NCBI RefSeq assembly: GCF_003634935.1
Contig: NZ_RBXO01000001.1
Span: forward strand, 3,683,501-3,747,500
DNA length: 64,000 bases
Direction of reading: 5' to 3'
Source of the DNA: Saccharothrix australiensis
GTDB taxonomy: Bacteria; Actinomycetota; Actinomycetes; Mycobacteriales; Pseudonocardiaceae
Below, piece by piece: positions 55,673 to 64,000 of this stretch (its first letter is position 1; every line of letters begins with the position of its first letter). Position numbers and translations under genes: made by a program. The notes under the pieces are model-generated. The model ran no database searches. It worked only from the letters and a program-made list of their open reading frames with translations, and was not told the DNA's origin.

Positions 55673-58594
55673 TCACGGCGTCGGTGACGCCTGCCGCGCG
55701 GTCGGGCCGTCGAGGTCGGCGAGTTGCCGCCGCACCCGGCGGGCGTCGTCGTCGCGCCCCTGCGCCCGGTACAGGTCCAGCGCCTCCGACCACGCCGCGC
55801 GGGCCTGCTCGACCTCGCCGAGCGCGGCGTGCGGGTGGCCGAGGTGGTCGAGGGTGTCGGCGGCCAGGTAGTCGTGGCCGAGCGACCGGAGCAGGTCGAG
55901 CCCCCGCCGGTAGTGCCCGGTGGCCTGCCGGTGGCGTCCGGCGAGGTGGTCGAGCTGCCCCAGGGTGTCCCTGATGGTCACCTCGCTGCCGAGGTGGGGG
56001 TGCCGTTCGACCAGGGCGAGGGCGGTCTCGCAGTGGGTGCGCGCGGTGGCGTGGTCGCCCAGGGCGGCGGTCAGCCGTCCCACCAGGTTGAGCACGCAGG
56101 CTTCCACCGCCGGGTCGCCGAGCGCCCGGTGGAGGTCGAGGGCGCGTCGGGCGTGCGCCAGCGCGCCCCGGACGTCGCCCTGGCGTTCCAGGACGTCCGC
56201 GAGGTCGCAGTGGAGGTCCGCCCGCCGCGCGTGATCGCGGTGCCGCTCGGCCAGGGCGAGCGCCTGGCACAGGTGCTCGGTCGCCTCCTGGTGCCGCCCC
56301 AGCCGCGCGCAGCCGGCGGCGACCTTCCGGTGCGCGACGACGCGGGTGACCGGGTCCGGCAGGTGGCGCGCGGCGTCCAGCGCGGCCCGCCACACCACCA
56401 GCGCGTCGTGGGTGTGCCCCCGCCGGTGGTGGAAGAGCGACAGGCTCAGGGCGAGGTGCCACACGGCCCGGTGCCGGTGCTCGGCGACGGCGACCCGCTG
56501 CGCGGCGGCCACGTTCGGGTGCTCGGCGTCCAGCCAGGCCATCGCCGCCTCGGCGTCGGCCAGGGGGTGGCGGTGCGTGCCGGGCGCGGGCGGGTCCGGG
56601 TGGAACGGCTGTTGCTCGATGGCGAGCAGTCGGCAGGCGGCGTCGGCGGTGTGGAGGTAGCAGTCCACCACCCGCTCCAGCGCCGCGCGGCGGTCCGCCT
56701 CGGGCAGGTCGCGGGCGACGCCGGCGGCGCACTCGCGGACCAGGTCGTGCATCGCGTAGCGGCCGTCGGCGTCCCGCTCGACCAGGGAGGCGTCCTCCAG
56801 GGCGCGCAGCGCGGCCCGCGTCCGCGCGACCGGCGTCCCGGCGAGGCTGGAGGCGGCGGTCAGGTCGATGTCGTTGCCGGGCGCGACGCCCAGCAGGGCG
56901 AACAGGGTGCGCTGCTCGGCGGTCAGCCGGCGCAGGGACCAGGACACCACCGCGGGCAGGCTGACGGCGGGGTCCTCGTCGTCCAGCGCGTCGACGCCGT
57001 GCTCGCGCAGCTCGGCGACCAGGCGGGCGAGGGGGAGGCCGGGATCGGTGGCGGCCCGCGCGGCCAGGACGGCCAGCGCCAGCGGCAGGCCCCGGCAGAA
57101 GTCGAGCAGGGCCCCGACCGCGTCGGGTTCGGCGGCCACGCGCTCGACGCCGAGCCGGTGCACGAGCAGGGCGCGGGCCAGGGGAGCGGTGAGCACGCCC
57201 AGGTCGAGGTGGTGCGCGCTGTGCCGGGTGACCAGGCGGGTGAGCTTGCGGCGGCTGGTCACCAGGACGGTGCAGCCGCGCCCGCCGGGGAGGAGGGGCT
57301 CGACCTGCTCGGGCGAGGCGGCGTTGTCCAGCACGACCAGCAGGTGCTTGTCCGCCACCAGGCTCCGGTACAGCGCGGCGCGGGCCTCCGGGCCGCCGGG
57401 CACCCGCTCGGGTGCGACGCCGAGCGCGGACAGGAACCCGAACAGCGCCTCCACGGGGTCGACGGGCCGCCCGGCGGGTGCGAAACCCCGCAGGTCGACG
57501 AACAGCTGCCCGTCGGTGAAGCGGTGCAGGTTGCGGTCGGCCCAGGCCAGGGCGAGCCAGGTCTTGCCCATCCCGCCCGCGCCGCCGATCACCGAGATCA
57601 GGAAGGTCGGGTCGCCGGGGGTGTCGCCGGCGGGACCGGGGCCGCGGGGCGGTTCGCCGTCCGGCGCGTCCTCGCCGGCACGCCGGCTCGCCGGTGGGCG
57701 CCCGCCGTCGTCGGGGTCGCCGAGGAGCACCCGGTCCAGCTCGGCCAGCTCGTCGGCGCGCCCGGTGAACAGGCGGGGCGGCGACGGCAGCTGCCTCGGC
57801 GCCGGGATCGGTGACGGCCTGTCCGCGCCGGTGTCCGGTGCGGGCGGCGTCAGCGACGGGTCCGCGGTCAGGATGCGCTGGTACAGGTCTTGCAGGTCCG
57901 GGCACGGGTCGACGCCCAGCTCGTCGGCCAGCCGGGTGCGGATGTCCCGGTAGCGGGCGAGCGCCTCCGCCTGCCGCCCGGCCCGGTACAGCGCCAGCAA
58001 GTGCCGGCCCGCCACGCGCTCGTCCAACGGGTGCTCGGCCGCGAGCGCGGCCACCTCGGCGACCAGCTCCTCGCCGTGGCCCAGGCTCAGCCGGACACCG
58101 ACCAGGTCGTGCTCGACGGCCGACCGCTCGCGGGCGAGGCGGTCGCGCTCGGCCACCGCCCACTCGCCGTGCAGGCCGGTCAGCGCCTCACCGCGCCACA
58201 GCCCCAGCGCCTCGGTGAACAACCCCGCCGCCGCCCGGTCGTCCCCGTCCCGCGTCCGGTCGCGCGCCGCCGCGCACAGCGCGCGGAACCGGTGGAGGTC
58301 GACCACCGACCGCTCCGCCGCCAGGACGTAGCCGCCCGAGCGCTGCACGATCTCCAGCTCGTCGGACGCCGCCAGCGCGCGCCGCAGCCGGGACAGGTAG
58401 GTGGCCAGCGTCGGCCGCACCCGCAGCGGCGGCAGCCCGCCCCAGACCCGCTCGGCCAGCCGCTCGGCGGGCACCACCCGGCCCACCTCCACGGCCAGCG
58501 CGGCCAGGACGCACCGCTGCCGGGCCGGCCCCAGCTCCACCGCACCACCGGGCGTGCGCACCGCGACCTCGCCCAACAGGCTCAACTCAGCCAC
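55673..58594 (-). CDS. SARP/AfsR-type regulator (BTAD, NB-ARC, TPR)
   Basis: 973 aa from GTG 58594 (GAGGGGGATGCG upstream; an in-frame start at 58675 is rejected). N-terminal winged helix (AELSLLGEVAVRTPGGAVELGPARQRCVLAALAVEVGRVVPAERLAERVWG), BTAD helices (about 95-245), an NB-ARC ATPase with GGAGGMGKTWLALAWADRN (Walker A, about 343) and HLLVVLDNAASPEQV (Walker B), then TPR-like repeats to the end (LALAERHRDHARRADLHCDLADVLERQGD, LDLYRAQGRDDDARRVRRQLADLDG). Such regulators activate secondary-metabolite clusters or pleiotropic development genes. It has no obvious cluster next to it, so its target is outside or unknown. Confidence 0.9.
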   Translation of the reverse strand: MAELSLLGEVAVRTPGGAVELGPARQRCVLAALAVEVGRVVPAERLAERVWGGLPPLRVRPTLATYLSRLRRALAASDELEIVQRSGGYVLAAERSVVDLHRFRALCAAARDRTRDGDDRAAAGLFTEALGLWRGEALTGLHGEWAVAERDRLARERSAVEHDLVGVRLSLGHGEELVAEVAALAAEHPLDERVAGRHLLALYRAGRQAEALARYRDIRTRLADELGVDPCPDLQDLYQRILTADPSLTPPAPDTGADRPSPIPAPRQLPSPPRLFTGRADELAELDRVLLGDPDDGGRPPASRRAGEDAPDGEPPRGPGPAGDTPGDPTFLISVIGGAGGMGKTWLALAWADRNLHRFTDGQLFVDLRGFAPAGRPVDPVEALFGFLSALGVAPERVPGGPEARAALYRSLVADKHLLVVLDNAASPEQVEPLLPGGRGCTVLVTSRRKLTRLVTRHSAHHLDLGVLTAPLARALLVHRLGVERVAAEPDAVGALLDFCRGLPLALAVLAARAATDPGLPLARLVAELREHGVDALDDEDPAVSLPAVVSWSLRRLTAEQRTLFALLGVAPGNDIDLTAASSLAGTPVARTRAALRALEDASLVERDADGRYAMHDLVRECAAGVARDLPEADRRAALERVVDCYLHTADAACRLLAIEQQPFHPDPPAPGTHRHPLADAEAAMAWLDAEHPNVAAAQRVAVAEHRHRAVWHLALSLSLFHHRRGHTHDALVVWRAALDAARHLPDPVTRVVAHRKVAAGCARLGRHQEATEHLCQALALAERHRDHARRADLHCDLADVLERQGDVRGALAHARRALDLHRALGDPAVEACVLNLVGRLTAALGDHATARTHCETALALVERHPHLGSEVTIRDTLGQLDHLAGRHRQATGHYRRGLDLLRSLGHDYLAADTLDHLGHPHAALGEVEQARAAWSEALDLYRAQGRDDDARRVRRQLADLDGPTARQASPTP

Positions 58595-58924
58595 CGCATC
58601 CCCCTCGCCGCGCGGCCCTGGTGCCGGTATAGCGCCTGTGGCGCGCGAATGGAGCAGCAGCACGGGTCGAACCACTCGAATGGGCGGCTCGTGCGCCCGG
58701 TGCCGGCGCGATCAACCGCCGGGTGCCGGCGGGACGGGTTCCCGGCCCTCGCGCGATCCGCCCTGGGTGCCCGCACGATCCGCCCCGGGTGCCCGCGTGC
58801 TGCGCTCCGGTGCGGGCGGGACCTGGTGGCGCGGCGGCCGTCCCGGTGCGGAACAACACCGGGACGGCCGCCGCGAGGCGTTCCGGCGTGGCCACTGCGC
58901 CTGGCCACGCCGGCGGTCACCGGG
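58595..58924. other. 330-bp intergenic region
   Basis: Holds the SARP promoter side, two copies of GATCCGCCCYGGGTGCCCGC (58754-58800 region) and the terminator at 58831-58874. No gene is supported. Confidence 0.5.
58831..58874 (-). terminator. strong hairpin terminator of the secreted-protein gene
   Basis: An 18-bp perfect stem (GCGGCGGCCGTCCCGGTG / CACCGGGACGGCCGCCGC) with an 8-nt loop CGGAACAA, 50 nt after the stop at 58925 on the minus strand. Confidence 0.8.
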
Positions 58925-59350
58925 TCACACGCAGGAGTGGCCCACCAGCAGGGGCTGCTCGAACGGGTTGTCCGGGTCCACGTAGCTGACCAGGTGCACG
59001 CAGATGTGGTCGATCGGCGGGGTGGTCTGCGGGTAGACGTTGAGGTCCTGCCAGGTGCCCCCGGCCTCCACCCACTGGGCTTCCCGCGGGTTGCTGTCCG
59101 CCACGCCGCCCGCGAACACGACGACGTCGGCGAACACGTACCGGCGGTCGGTGCACTCGACCGTCCAACCGGCCTCCCGCGCCGCCGGGTCGATGTGGAT
59201 GTTCGTGGCGGTGCAGCCGGCGTTCGCGGCGGTGGTCGCCGGGGCGCCGGTGGCGGCGGCCGACGTGCCGGCCGTGACGGTGAGCGCGCCGGCGGCCAGG
59301 GCCACGGCGGCGAGGGTCCGGACGGTGCGCTTGCGGTCGAAGCTCCGCAC
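58925..59350 (-). CDS. secreted small protein, unknown function
   Basis: 141 aa from GTG 59350 (GGAGG upstream). Signal peptide of about 31 residues (RKRTVRTLAAVALAAGALTVTAGTSAA). The mature protein of about 110 residues contains four cysteines (AGCTATN, VECTDRR, HICVHLV, GHSCV), likely two disulfides, and ends in the last of them. I do not recognise the family. Terminator downstream, promoter region upstream; monocistronic. Confidence 0.75.
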   Translation of the reverse strand: MRSFDRKRTVRTLAAVALAAGALTVTAGTSAAATGAPATTAANAGCTATNIHIDPAAREAGWTVECTDRRYVFADVVVFAGGVADSNPREAQWVEAGGTWQDLNVYPQTTPPIDHICVHLVSYVDPDNPFEQPLLVGHSCV

Positions 59351-59936
59351 AGTGCCTCCACTCCAAGATTGGTCTGGGCCAGTGGAAGTCTGCCGGCGCG
59401 CGGGTGAACACCTACCGCCGTCCGGGCGCGGCCACCGTCACAGGCCACCGGACTTGCCAACCGGCGTCATCCTGTGGCACCAAGGAGTTAATACTGTCCT
59501 CTGTGGACTGAACAGGGCGGGGGCCGGCGGCGCGCGGCGGGGCGCGGCGACCCGATCGGCGTGGTGGCGGCGGGCCGGCGCGCCGCCGATCGGACGGCCG
59601 CCGGGGTCGCCCGCGCGGTCGGTCGCCCACCGCCCGTTCGAGGGCGCGGGACCGCCGGCGCGGGCACGGGCGACCGGTGGGTGACCGCCACGCCCGTCCG
59701 CCGCGGTTCGGATTACTGAAGCCCCGCGGCGGTGGGCAGCCGGGCGCGGTCGGGTCGGTCGTCGCCGGTCCGGGAGGCCGCGCGCCGCCGCCGGCGCCCG
59801 GTGATTGGTGCGCGTCCGCCGCGAGGGCGTCGCCCGACGGCCGCTGTCGGAAGGGGCACGGCCAAGGGGACGTCGGTCGGCCGTCGTCAGGCCGTCACCG
59901 GTCGGCTGCCGTCGAGGGGTCGTCGGTCGGCTGCCG
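59351..59936. other. 586-bp intergenic region
   Basis: Contains AT-richer promoter-like patches near 59361-59392 and 59480-59510 (TTAATACTGT) and degenerate GTCGGTCGGC/GTCGGCTGCCGTC repeats at 59871-59940 at the 3' side of the BtuF-like gene. Short frames present are not convincing genes. Confidence 0.5.
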
Positions 59937-60842
59937 TCAGGAGGTCACCCGACGGGCCTCGGCCGGGCGCACCGGCTCCGCCACGGTGACGCCGTGGAGC
60001 ACGTGGACCAGCACCTCGGCCCCGCGCACCACCCGGGGACCGGGGCGGTTGAAGTAGGCCGGGCCGTCCAGCACCCACACCTCGCCCGACCGCACGGCGG
60101 GCAGGTCCGCCCAGCCCGGCCGCGCGGTGAGCGCGCCCAGCTCCGCCAGGGTCCGCTCGGGGGCCAGGCCGCACGGCATGAGCAGCACCACGTCGGGTCG
60201 GGCGTCGAGCACGGCGCGCCACTCGACCGGCGAGGTGTGCTCGCCCGCCTGCGCGAGCAGCGGCTCGCCACCCGCGCGGGCGACCTGCTCGGGCACCCAG
60301 TGCCCGGCGGGCCACACCGGGTCCAGCCACTCGATCGCCGCCACGCGCGGCCTCGCCCGGCCCGCCACCGCCGCTTCGACGGCGGCCAGGCGGTCCTCCA
60401 GCGCGGCGACGCGCTCCCCGGTGTCGTCGACACCCAGCAGCGCGCCCACGCGACGGACGCAGTCCAGCACCTCCGCCGTCGTGCGCGGCTCCAGGCTCAC
60501 CACGCGCGGCCCGCCGTCCAGCACGCGCACGACCTCGCCGACCCGCTGGTAGGACACCGCGCAGACGTCGCACAGGTCCTGGGTGAGCACCAGGTCCGGC
60601 GCGAGCGCGGCGAGCAGGTCGGCGTCCAGCGCGTACAGCCCGGAACCCCGGTGGTCGCCGACCGCGGCGGAGATCTCCCGGCTGCTGAGCCGGTCGGTGT
60701 CCAGGCTCGTCCCGGTCACCACCGGCACCGACGCCACCTCGACGGGCCAGTCGCACTCGTGGGTGCGCCCCACCAGGTCGCCGACGCGCCCCAGTTCCGC
60801 GACGATGTCCGTCGCGGCGGGCAGCAACGACACTATCCGCAT
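59937..60842 (-). CDS. BtuF-like cobalamin-binding protein (cytoplasmic type)
   Basis: 301 aa. Periplasmic-binding-protein fold of the BtuF/FecB family: [32 protein letters not shown] at the start, [81 protein letters not shown], and a final [21 protein letters not shown]. No signal peptide or lipobox, as in many actinobacterial members annotated as cobalamin-binding proteins; this raises doubt about a transport role. No ABC components adjacent. Its position next to a ketopantoate reductase-like gene (45 nt) suggests cotranscription. Confidence 0.8.
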   Translation of the reverse strand: MRIVSLLPAATDIVAELGRVGDLVGRTHECDWPVEVASVPVVTGTSLDTDRLSSREISAAVGDHRGSGLYALDADLLAALAPDLVLTQDLCDVCAVSYQRVGEVVRVLDGGPRVVSLEPRTTAEVLDCVRRVGALLGVDDTGERVAALEDRLAAVEAAVAGRARPRVAAIEWLDPVWPAGHWVPEQVARAGGEPLLAQAGEHTSPVEWRAVLDARPDVVLLMPCGLAPERTLAELGALTARPGWADLPAVRSGEVWVLDGPAYFNRPGPRVVRGAEVLVHVLHGVTVAEPVRPAEARRVTS

Positions 60843-60887
60843 CGACCCAGGGTAGGCCGGGCGCGGCGGGGCGCGCCCACCCCGACC

Positions 60888-61889
60888 TCATCCGGCGGCC
60901 TCGACGGCGGCCTCGACCCGCTCGGTGAGCCGGTCGAGGAGCGCCTCGTCCGGCGCACGCCCCAGCCGGGCGGACTCCACGGCGGCGTGCGCGAGGGTCT
61001 CGTTCACCGGGGTCGGCACGCCGTGGGTGCGGCCCAGCAGCACGATCTCCCCGTTCAGGTAAGGGGCCTCGACCGAGGTCTTGCCGCGCACGACGCTCTG
61101 CCACGAGGAGCCGAGCCCGCGGTCGACGCCGTCGATCGGCCGCACGGTCACGGAGTCGCCCTGCAACCGCGCGAACTCCGCCTCGGACGCGCGGTCGATC
61201 CCGGCGGCGGTCAGCACCCGGTCGGCCTCCTGCCTGGCCAGGGCCACCAGTGCCGGCGAACGACGCCCGCAGACCGCCTCGACGGCGTTGCCGAGGTTGC
61301 CGAGCAGCTTCGCGTACTTCCACCGCATCACGTCGGCGAAGACCGGGGCCGACATCCGGGACTCCGCCAGGTCGGCGGCGACCAGCTCGCAGGTGCGGTC
61401 GACGCCGGACGGGTACCTGCCCAGGGGCAGCAGCCCGGTGAGGGGCGCGCACGGCGCGACGACCCGACCCGGCGTCAGGAAGGTCGACGGCAGCACGACG
61501 CAGGCGGCGAGGACCTGCCGGAAGCGCCGCAGCGCCAGCCGCTCGTTGGCGACGCCGTTCTGCGCGCACAGCACCGGCAGCCGTTCACCCGCCGTCCCGC
61601 CGCCGAGCACCGGCTCCCCGCACCAGGCGTCCAGCGCCGCGACGCTGTCCTGCGTCTTGACCGCGAGCACCAGCACGTCGTCGGGCCGCAGCCGCACCTC
61701 GGCGGGCCCGGACACGACCGGGACGCGCAGCCGCAGCCGCTGGTCCGGGGTGATCAGCTCCAACCCGTCCGCGCGCAGCGCGTCGCCGTGCTCGCCCCTG
61801 GCGACGAGCACCACCTCGTGCCCGCTCTCGTGCAGCCGACCGCCGACCGAGCAGCCGATCGCGCCCGCGCCGATCACGATGTAGCGCAT
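60888..61889 (-). CDS. ketopantoate reductase-like NADPH oxidoreductase (PanE family)
   Basis: 333 aa from ATG 61889 (MRYIVIGAGAIGCSVGGRL). Rossmann GAGAIG (about 8-13), then LVLAVKTQDSVAALDAW and LCAQNGVANERLALRRF (family NGV motif), and the C-terminal ApbA_C part with RWKYAKLLGNLGNAVEA (catalytic Lys) and SSWQSVVRGKTSVEAPYLNGEIVLLGRTHGVPTPVNETL (the NG-E-ST-type region). PanE reduces ketopantoate to pantoate in pantothenate synthesis; many paralogues act on other 2-oxo acids, so the substrate here is open. Follows in an operon with the BtuF-like gene. Confidence 0.85.
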   Translation of the reverse strand: MRYIVIGAGAIGCSVGGRLHESGHEVVLVARGEHGDALRADGLELITPDQRLRLRVPVVSGPAEVRLRPDDVLVLAVKTQDSVAALDAWCGEPVLGGGTAGERLPVLCAQNGVANERLALRRFRQVLAACVVLPSTFLTPGRVVAPCAPLTGLLPLGRYPSGVDRTCELVAADLAESRMSAPVFADVMRWKYAKLLGNLGNAVEAVCGRRSPALVALARQEADRVLTAAGIDRASEAEFARLQGDSVTVRPIDGVDRGLGSSWQSVVRGKTSVEAPYLNGEIVLLGRTHGVPTPVNETLAHAAVESARLGRAPDEALLDRLTERVEAAVEAAG

Positions 61890-62659
61890 TCCCCAGCCCC
61901 CGCTTCCCGACCGATCCCACTGTCCGGCCACGCGCTCGTGGCCGCACGACCCGGCAGCGCCGGCGAGCCGTCCCGACCGCCCTCGCCGCCGTCCCGGCCG
62001 CCCGCCTCATCGCCTCCGCGCCGGTCCGAGCAGGTCACCGCCGCCGCCCGGCACGGGTTCGCCGACGCGGGTGATGCCCCGCGGCTCCAGCCCCGGCCGC
62101 GCCAGGAGGTCGCGGATCTCCCGCTGATCACGACGGTAGCGGCCACCGCGCTCGGGCCCGCTCCGGGGACCGCGCCGCGAGGTGGTCCGGCAGGCGGAAG
62201 CAAGGCGGGTGGGCGCAGGACCGCCGACCGCAGGACCGCCGACCACGCACCGCGCCCGCCGCCCCGCTCACCGTGCCCGTCGACGCACCGCCGCAACCCC
62301 GGACGGCGAACTGAGGCGATCGTCACAACCGGTGGACCTCGGGCGGGTGCGGTGGTGAGGTTCGCGATGAGGGCGCTGGAACCGGTACGCGCAGCACACG
62401 ACCGGTGACGTGGGTGACAAGAGCGGCCGTCGGCCGGTTCCGGACCGTGTGCTCGCTCACCGCGTGTCGGCCGAAGTGCGGAATCACACACCCCGATCGA
62501 AGGTCAAATCCGGGGTTAGTGTCATCCCCGGCGAACGGTCGTGCCAGCATTTCTGTTCATGGCCCCACATGTCCCTGATCATCCTGTCGCCGCCGTACCC
62601 GGTCCGCACGGTCGGCGTGCGCGAGGACCGGTCACCGGATCGACGAGGTGGATCTGGTC
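61890..62659. other. 770-bp intergenic region, possible gene decay
   Basis: No gene with convincing start and composition. A minus-strand frame at 62007-62246 has a protein-like tail (RYRRDQREIRDLLARPGLEPRGITRVGEP) that may be a decayed gene. The region 62440-62560 is AT-richer and probably promoter DNA for the mannosyltransferase at 62660. Confidence 0.4.
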
Positions 62660-64000
62660 GTGACCGCCGGGGTGAACGCGGGTGGCGAACGGGCGGGCGT
62701 CCTCGCGGAGCGTCCTGGCGCGTGGAAGGCGGTGGTCCGGCAGGTCCCGCTGCGCGTGATGAGACCGGGTGTGATCGGCGCGCTGCTGATCGCGATCGGT
62801 GGCGTCGGCGCCGGGGCGGTCGTCCACCGCGACCCGTTCCTGAGCGGCACCTTCCTGAGCGTGGTGCGCTACGGCCACGGCCGTGACCTCGCGACCGCGG
62901 TCCTGTTCGCCGGACTGGCGCTCATGGTGGTCTCGTGGGTCCGGCTCGGGCGGATGGTGCGCGCCGGCGAGATCGGCGGGCGCGGCGTGGCGCTGGCCGC
63001 CGCGGCCTGGACCGCGCCGCTGCTCATCGCGCCGCCGCTGTACAGCCGGGACGTCTACAGCTACCTGGCCCAGGGCGCGGTCGCGCTGCGCGGGTTCGAC
63101 CCGTACACGACCGGCGCGTCCGCGCTGACCCTCCCGCTCGGCGGGAACGTGGCGTCGCTGTGGCAGGACACGCCGTCGCCCTACGGGCCGCTGTTCCTCC
63201 TGCTGGCCAAGTCGGTGGTCGCCGTCATCGGCGACAACGTGATCATCGGCGTGGTGCTCATGCGGCTGGCCGTGCTCTGCGGGCTCGTGCTGCTCGTCCG
63301 GGCGCTGCCTGGCCTCACGCGGCACCTCGGCGGGCGCGCCTCGGTGGCGCTGTGGCTCACCGCGGCCAACCCGCTGGTGATCGCGGTGGGCATCGGCGGC
63401 GCGCACAACGACATCCTGATGGTCGGCCTGATGGCGGTCGGCCTGCTGATGGTGCTGGACGGCAAGCACGTCCGGGGTTTCGCGGTGATCGCCCTGGCGG
63501 CGGCCGTGAAGGCCACCGCGGTGCTGCTGATCCCGTTCCTGGTGTGGGTGTGGGTGGCGCGGCTGTCCGGTCCCGCCCGGCAGCGCTTCGTCAAGGCGTG
63601 CGCGGTGGGCGGCGCCACGTTCGTCGGCGTGTTCGGCCTGTCCACCCTGGCGGCCGGGGTCGACCTGGGTTGGATCGACGTGCTGCGGTCCCAGACACCG
63701 TTGCTGACCTGGATGTCGCTGCCGTGCGCGGTCGCCGAACTCGCGTACCACTCGATCGGGCGGCACTTCGGCGGCGCGGAATACGAGGGCTTCCTCGGGT
63801 TCTTCCGGTCGGCCGGGGTCTACGTCCTCGCGGTGGTGCTCGTCCGCCAGTGGTGGATGGCCAGGGCGGGTGGCGTGGAGGCGGTCCGCCGCGCCGCGAT
63901 CGCCCTGCTCGCCGCCACCGTGCTCGCCCCGTCGGTGCTGCCGTGGTACTTCACCTGGGCGCTGGCGGTCGCCGCCGCGTTCGCGTGGAAGGACCGGTGG
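62660..64000 (+). CDS. MptB-like polyprenol-phosphomannose alpha-1,6-mannosyltransferase (3' end missing)
   Basis: At least 447 residues, running off the right edge. GTG 62660 (GAGGTGG 8 nt upstream) is chosen; GTG 62648 also possible. GT-C-type integral membrane glycosyltransferase: after about 36 residues, helices GVIGALLIAIGGVGAGAVV and DLATAVLFAGLALMVVSWVRL, then the first extracytoplasmic loop PLYSRDVYSYLAQGAVALRGFDPYTTG, with the conserved acidic residue (SRDVYSY) of the family, and DTPSPYGPLFLLLA. About 10 helices are visible. MptB proteins extend the alpha-1,6-mannan core of lipomannan/lipoarabinomannan using polyprenol-phosphomannose outside the membrane. Confidence 0.85.
   Translation, partial: MTAGVNAGGERAGVLAERPGAWKAVVRQVPLRVMRPGVIGALLIAIGGVGAGAVVHRDPFLSGTFLSVVRYGHGRDLATAVLFAGLALMVVSWVRLGRMVRAGEIGGRGVALAAAAWTAPLLIAPPLYSRDVYSYLAQGAVALRGFDPYTTGASALTLPLGGNVASLWQDTPSPYGPLFLLLAKSVVAVIGDNVIIGVVLMRLAVLCGLVLLVRALPGLTRHLGGRASVALWLTAANPLVIAVGIGGAHNDILMVGLMAVGLLMVLDGKHVRGFAVIALAAAVKATAVLLIPFLVWVWVARLSGPARQRFVKACAVGGATFVGVFGLSTLAAGVDLGWIDVLRSQTPLLTWMSLPCAVAELAYHSIGRHFGGAEYEGFLGFFRSAGVYVLAVVLVRQWWMARAGGVEAVRRAAIALLAATVLAPSVLPWYFTWALAVAAAFAWKDRW

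Noticed and set aside
55673-58594. SARP protein as cluster-specific activator of a biosynthetic cluster in the window
   Set aside because: No PKS/NRPS or other cluster adjoins it, and no repeated heptamer site of SARP type was seen in front of neighbouring genes.
62007-62246. Minus-strand 79-codon frame
   Set aside because: No start signal or recognisable domain; kept only as possible decay in the intergenic note.

Overview
This is a very GC-rich (roughly 72%) actinobacterial window. The evidence is GTG/TTG starts, GTGA/ATGA start-stop overlaps, SigK/RskA, SARP, MAB_1171c-type and MptB-type genes, and a B12-riboswitch-linked ribonucleotide reductase remnant. The mix fits the Pseudonocardiaceae (Saccharothrix/Actinosynnema/Lentzea type); species cannot be told from the sequence. 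No tRNA, rRNA, CRISPR array or intact insertion sequence was seen. Both ends cut genes: an acyl-CoA dehydrogenase-like gene on the left and an MptB-like mannosyltransferase on the right.

Layout. 0-1.8 kb: end of an operon (acyl-CoA dehydrogenase-like enzyme plus a protein with an internally duplicated beta-rich domain). 2.0-4.8 kb: two small secreted proteins facing an XRE regulator / ImmA-type metallopeptidase / MAB_1171c-type membrane protein operon, with a repeated 15-bp site between them. 5.0-6.8 kb: ECF sigma factor plus membrane-anchored partner. 7.0-11.3 kb: a small helical protein, an HTH-MmyB regulator divergent from an MFS exporter, and an unrecognised protein. 11.4-14.24 kb (minus strand): a compact lasso-peptide locus. 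It has a 42-aa precursor starting at GTG, a lasso cyclase, and one protein carrying both the B2 protease and the PqqD-like recognition domain in reversed order. 14.5-16.6 kb: TetR regulator and FAD monooxygenase. 17.0-25.1 kb: hydantoin-type metabolism (degenerate hydantoinase-A-like protein, DUF917 protein, PucR regulator, HyuB, HyuA). 25.5-31.0 kb: secreted carboxylesterase, then a SigK / RskA / molybdopterin oxidoreductase operon and a fasciclin lipoprotein.

31.3-38.6 kb: anti-sigma-like kinase, then a possible small-molecule locus. It holds a PLP decarboxylase, a 993-aa fusion of a tryptophan-2-monooxygenase-like flavoenzyme to an amidohydrolase, a TenA/heme-oxygenase-fold protein and an XRE-TPR regulator. 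The same unusual direct repeat (GTTGAAC-NN-GTTGAAC or a close variant) lies upstream of all three transcription units. 39-41.2 kb: a Leg1-family protein and an MpaB-family (DUF2236) oxygenase. 41.5-42.0 kb: a cobalamin riboswitch in front of a collapsed class Ia ribonucleotide reductase (alpha fragment joined to the beta C-terminus). 42.0-45.3 kb: metallo-beta-lactamase-fold hydrolase divergent from an AtzG-like subunit / amidase / TetR operon, with a large dyad between them.

45.3-55.5 kb: a dipeptide/oligopeptide-type ABC transporter (two permeases and a binding protein on minus, fused double ATPase on plus), an AraC regulator, a fused small+large-subunit N,N-dimethylformamidase-like enzyme and a cupin. 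The permease C-terminus has been overwritten by a 39-bp tandem repeat. With the amidase and hydantoinases, this part of the chromosome is rich in amide-bond hydrolysis genes. 55.7-64 kb: SARP/AfsR-type regulator, secreted protein, cytoplasmic cobalamin-binding-type protein, ketopantoate reductase-like protein and the MptB-like glycosyltransferase.

The most notable items are the lasso-peptide locus with a strongly cationic predicted core and a hairpin that masks the cyclase ribosome binding site, the flavoenzyme-amidohydrolase fusion with its shared operator-like repeats, the riboswitch left in front of a deleted RNR operon, the one-chain DMFase, and a recurrent pattern of tandem repeats that include or abut stop codons.
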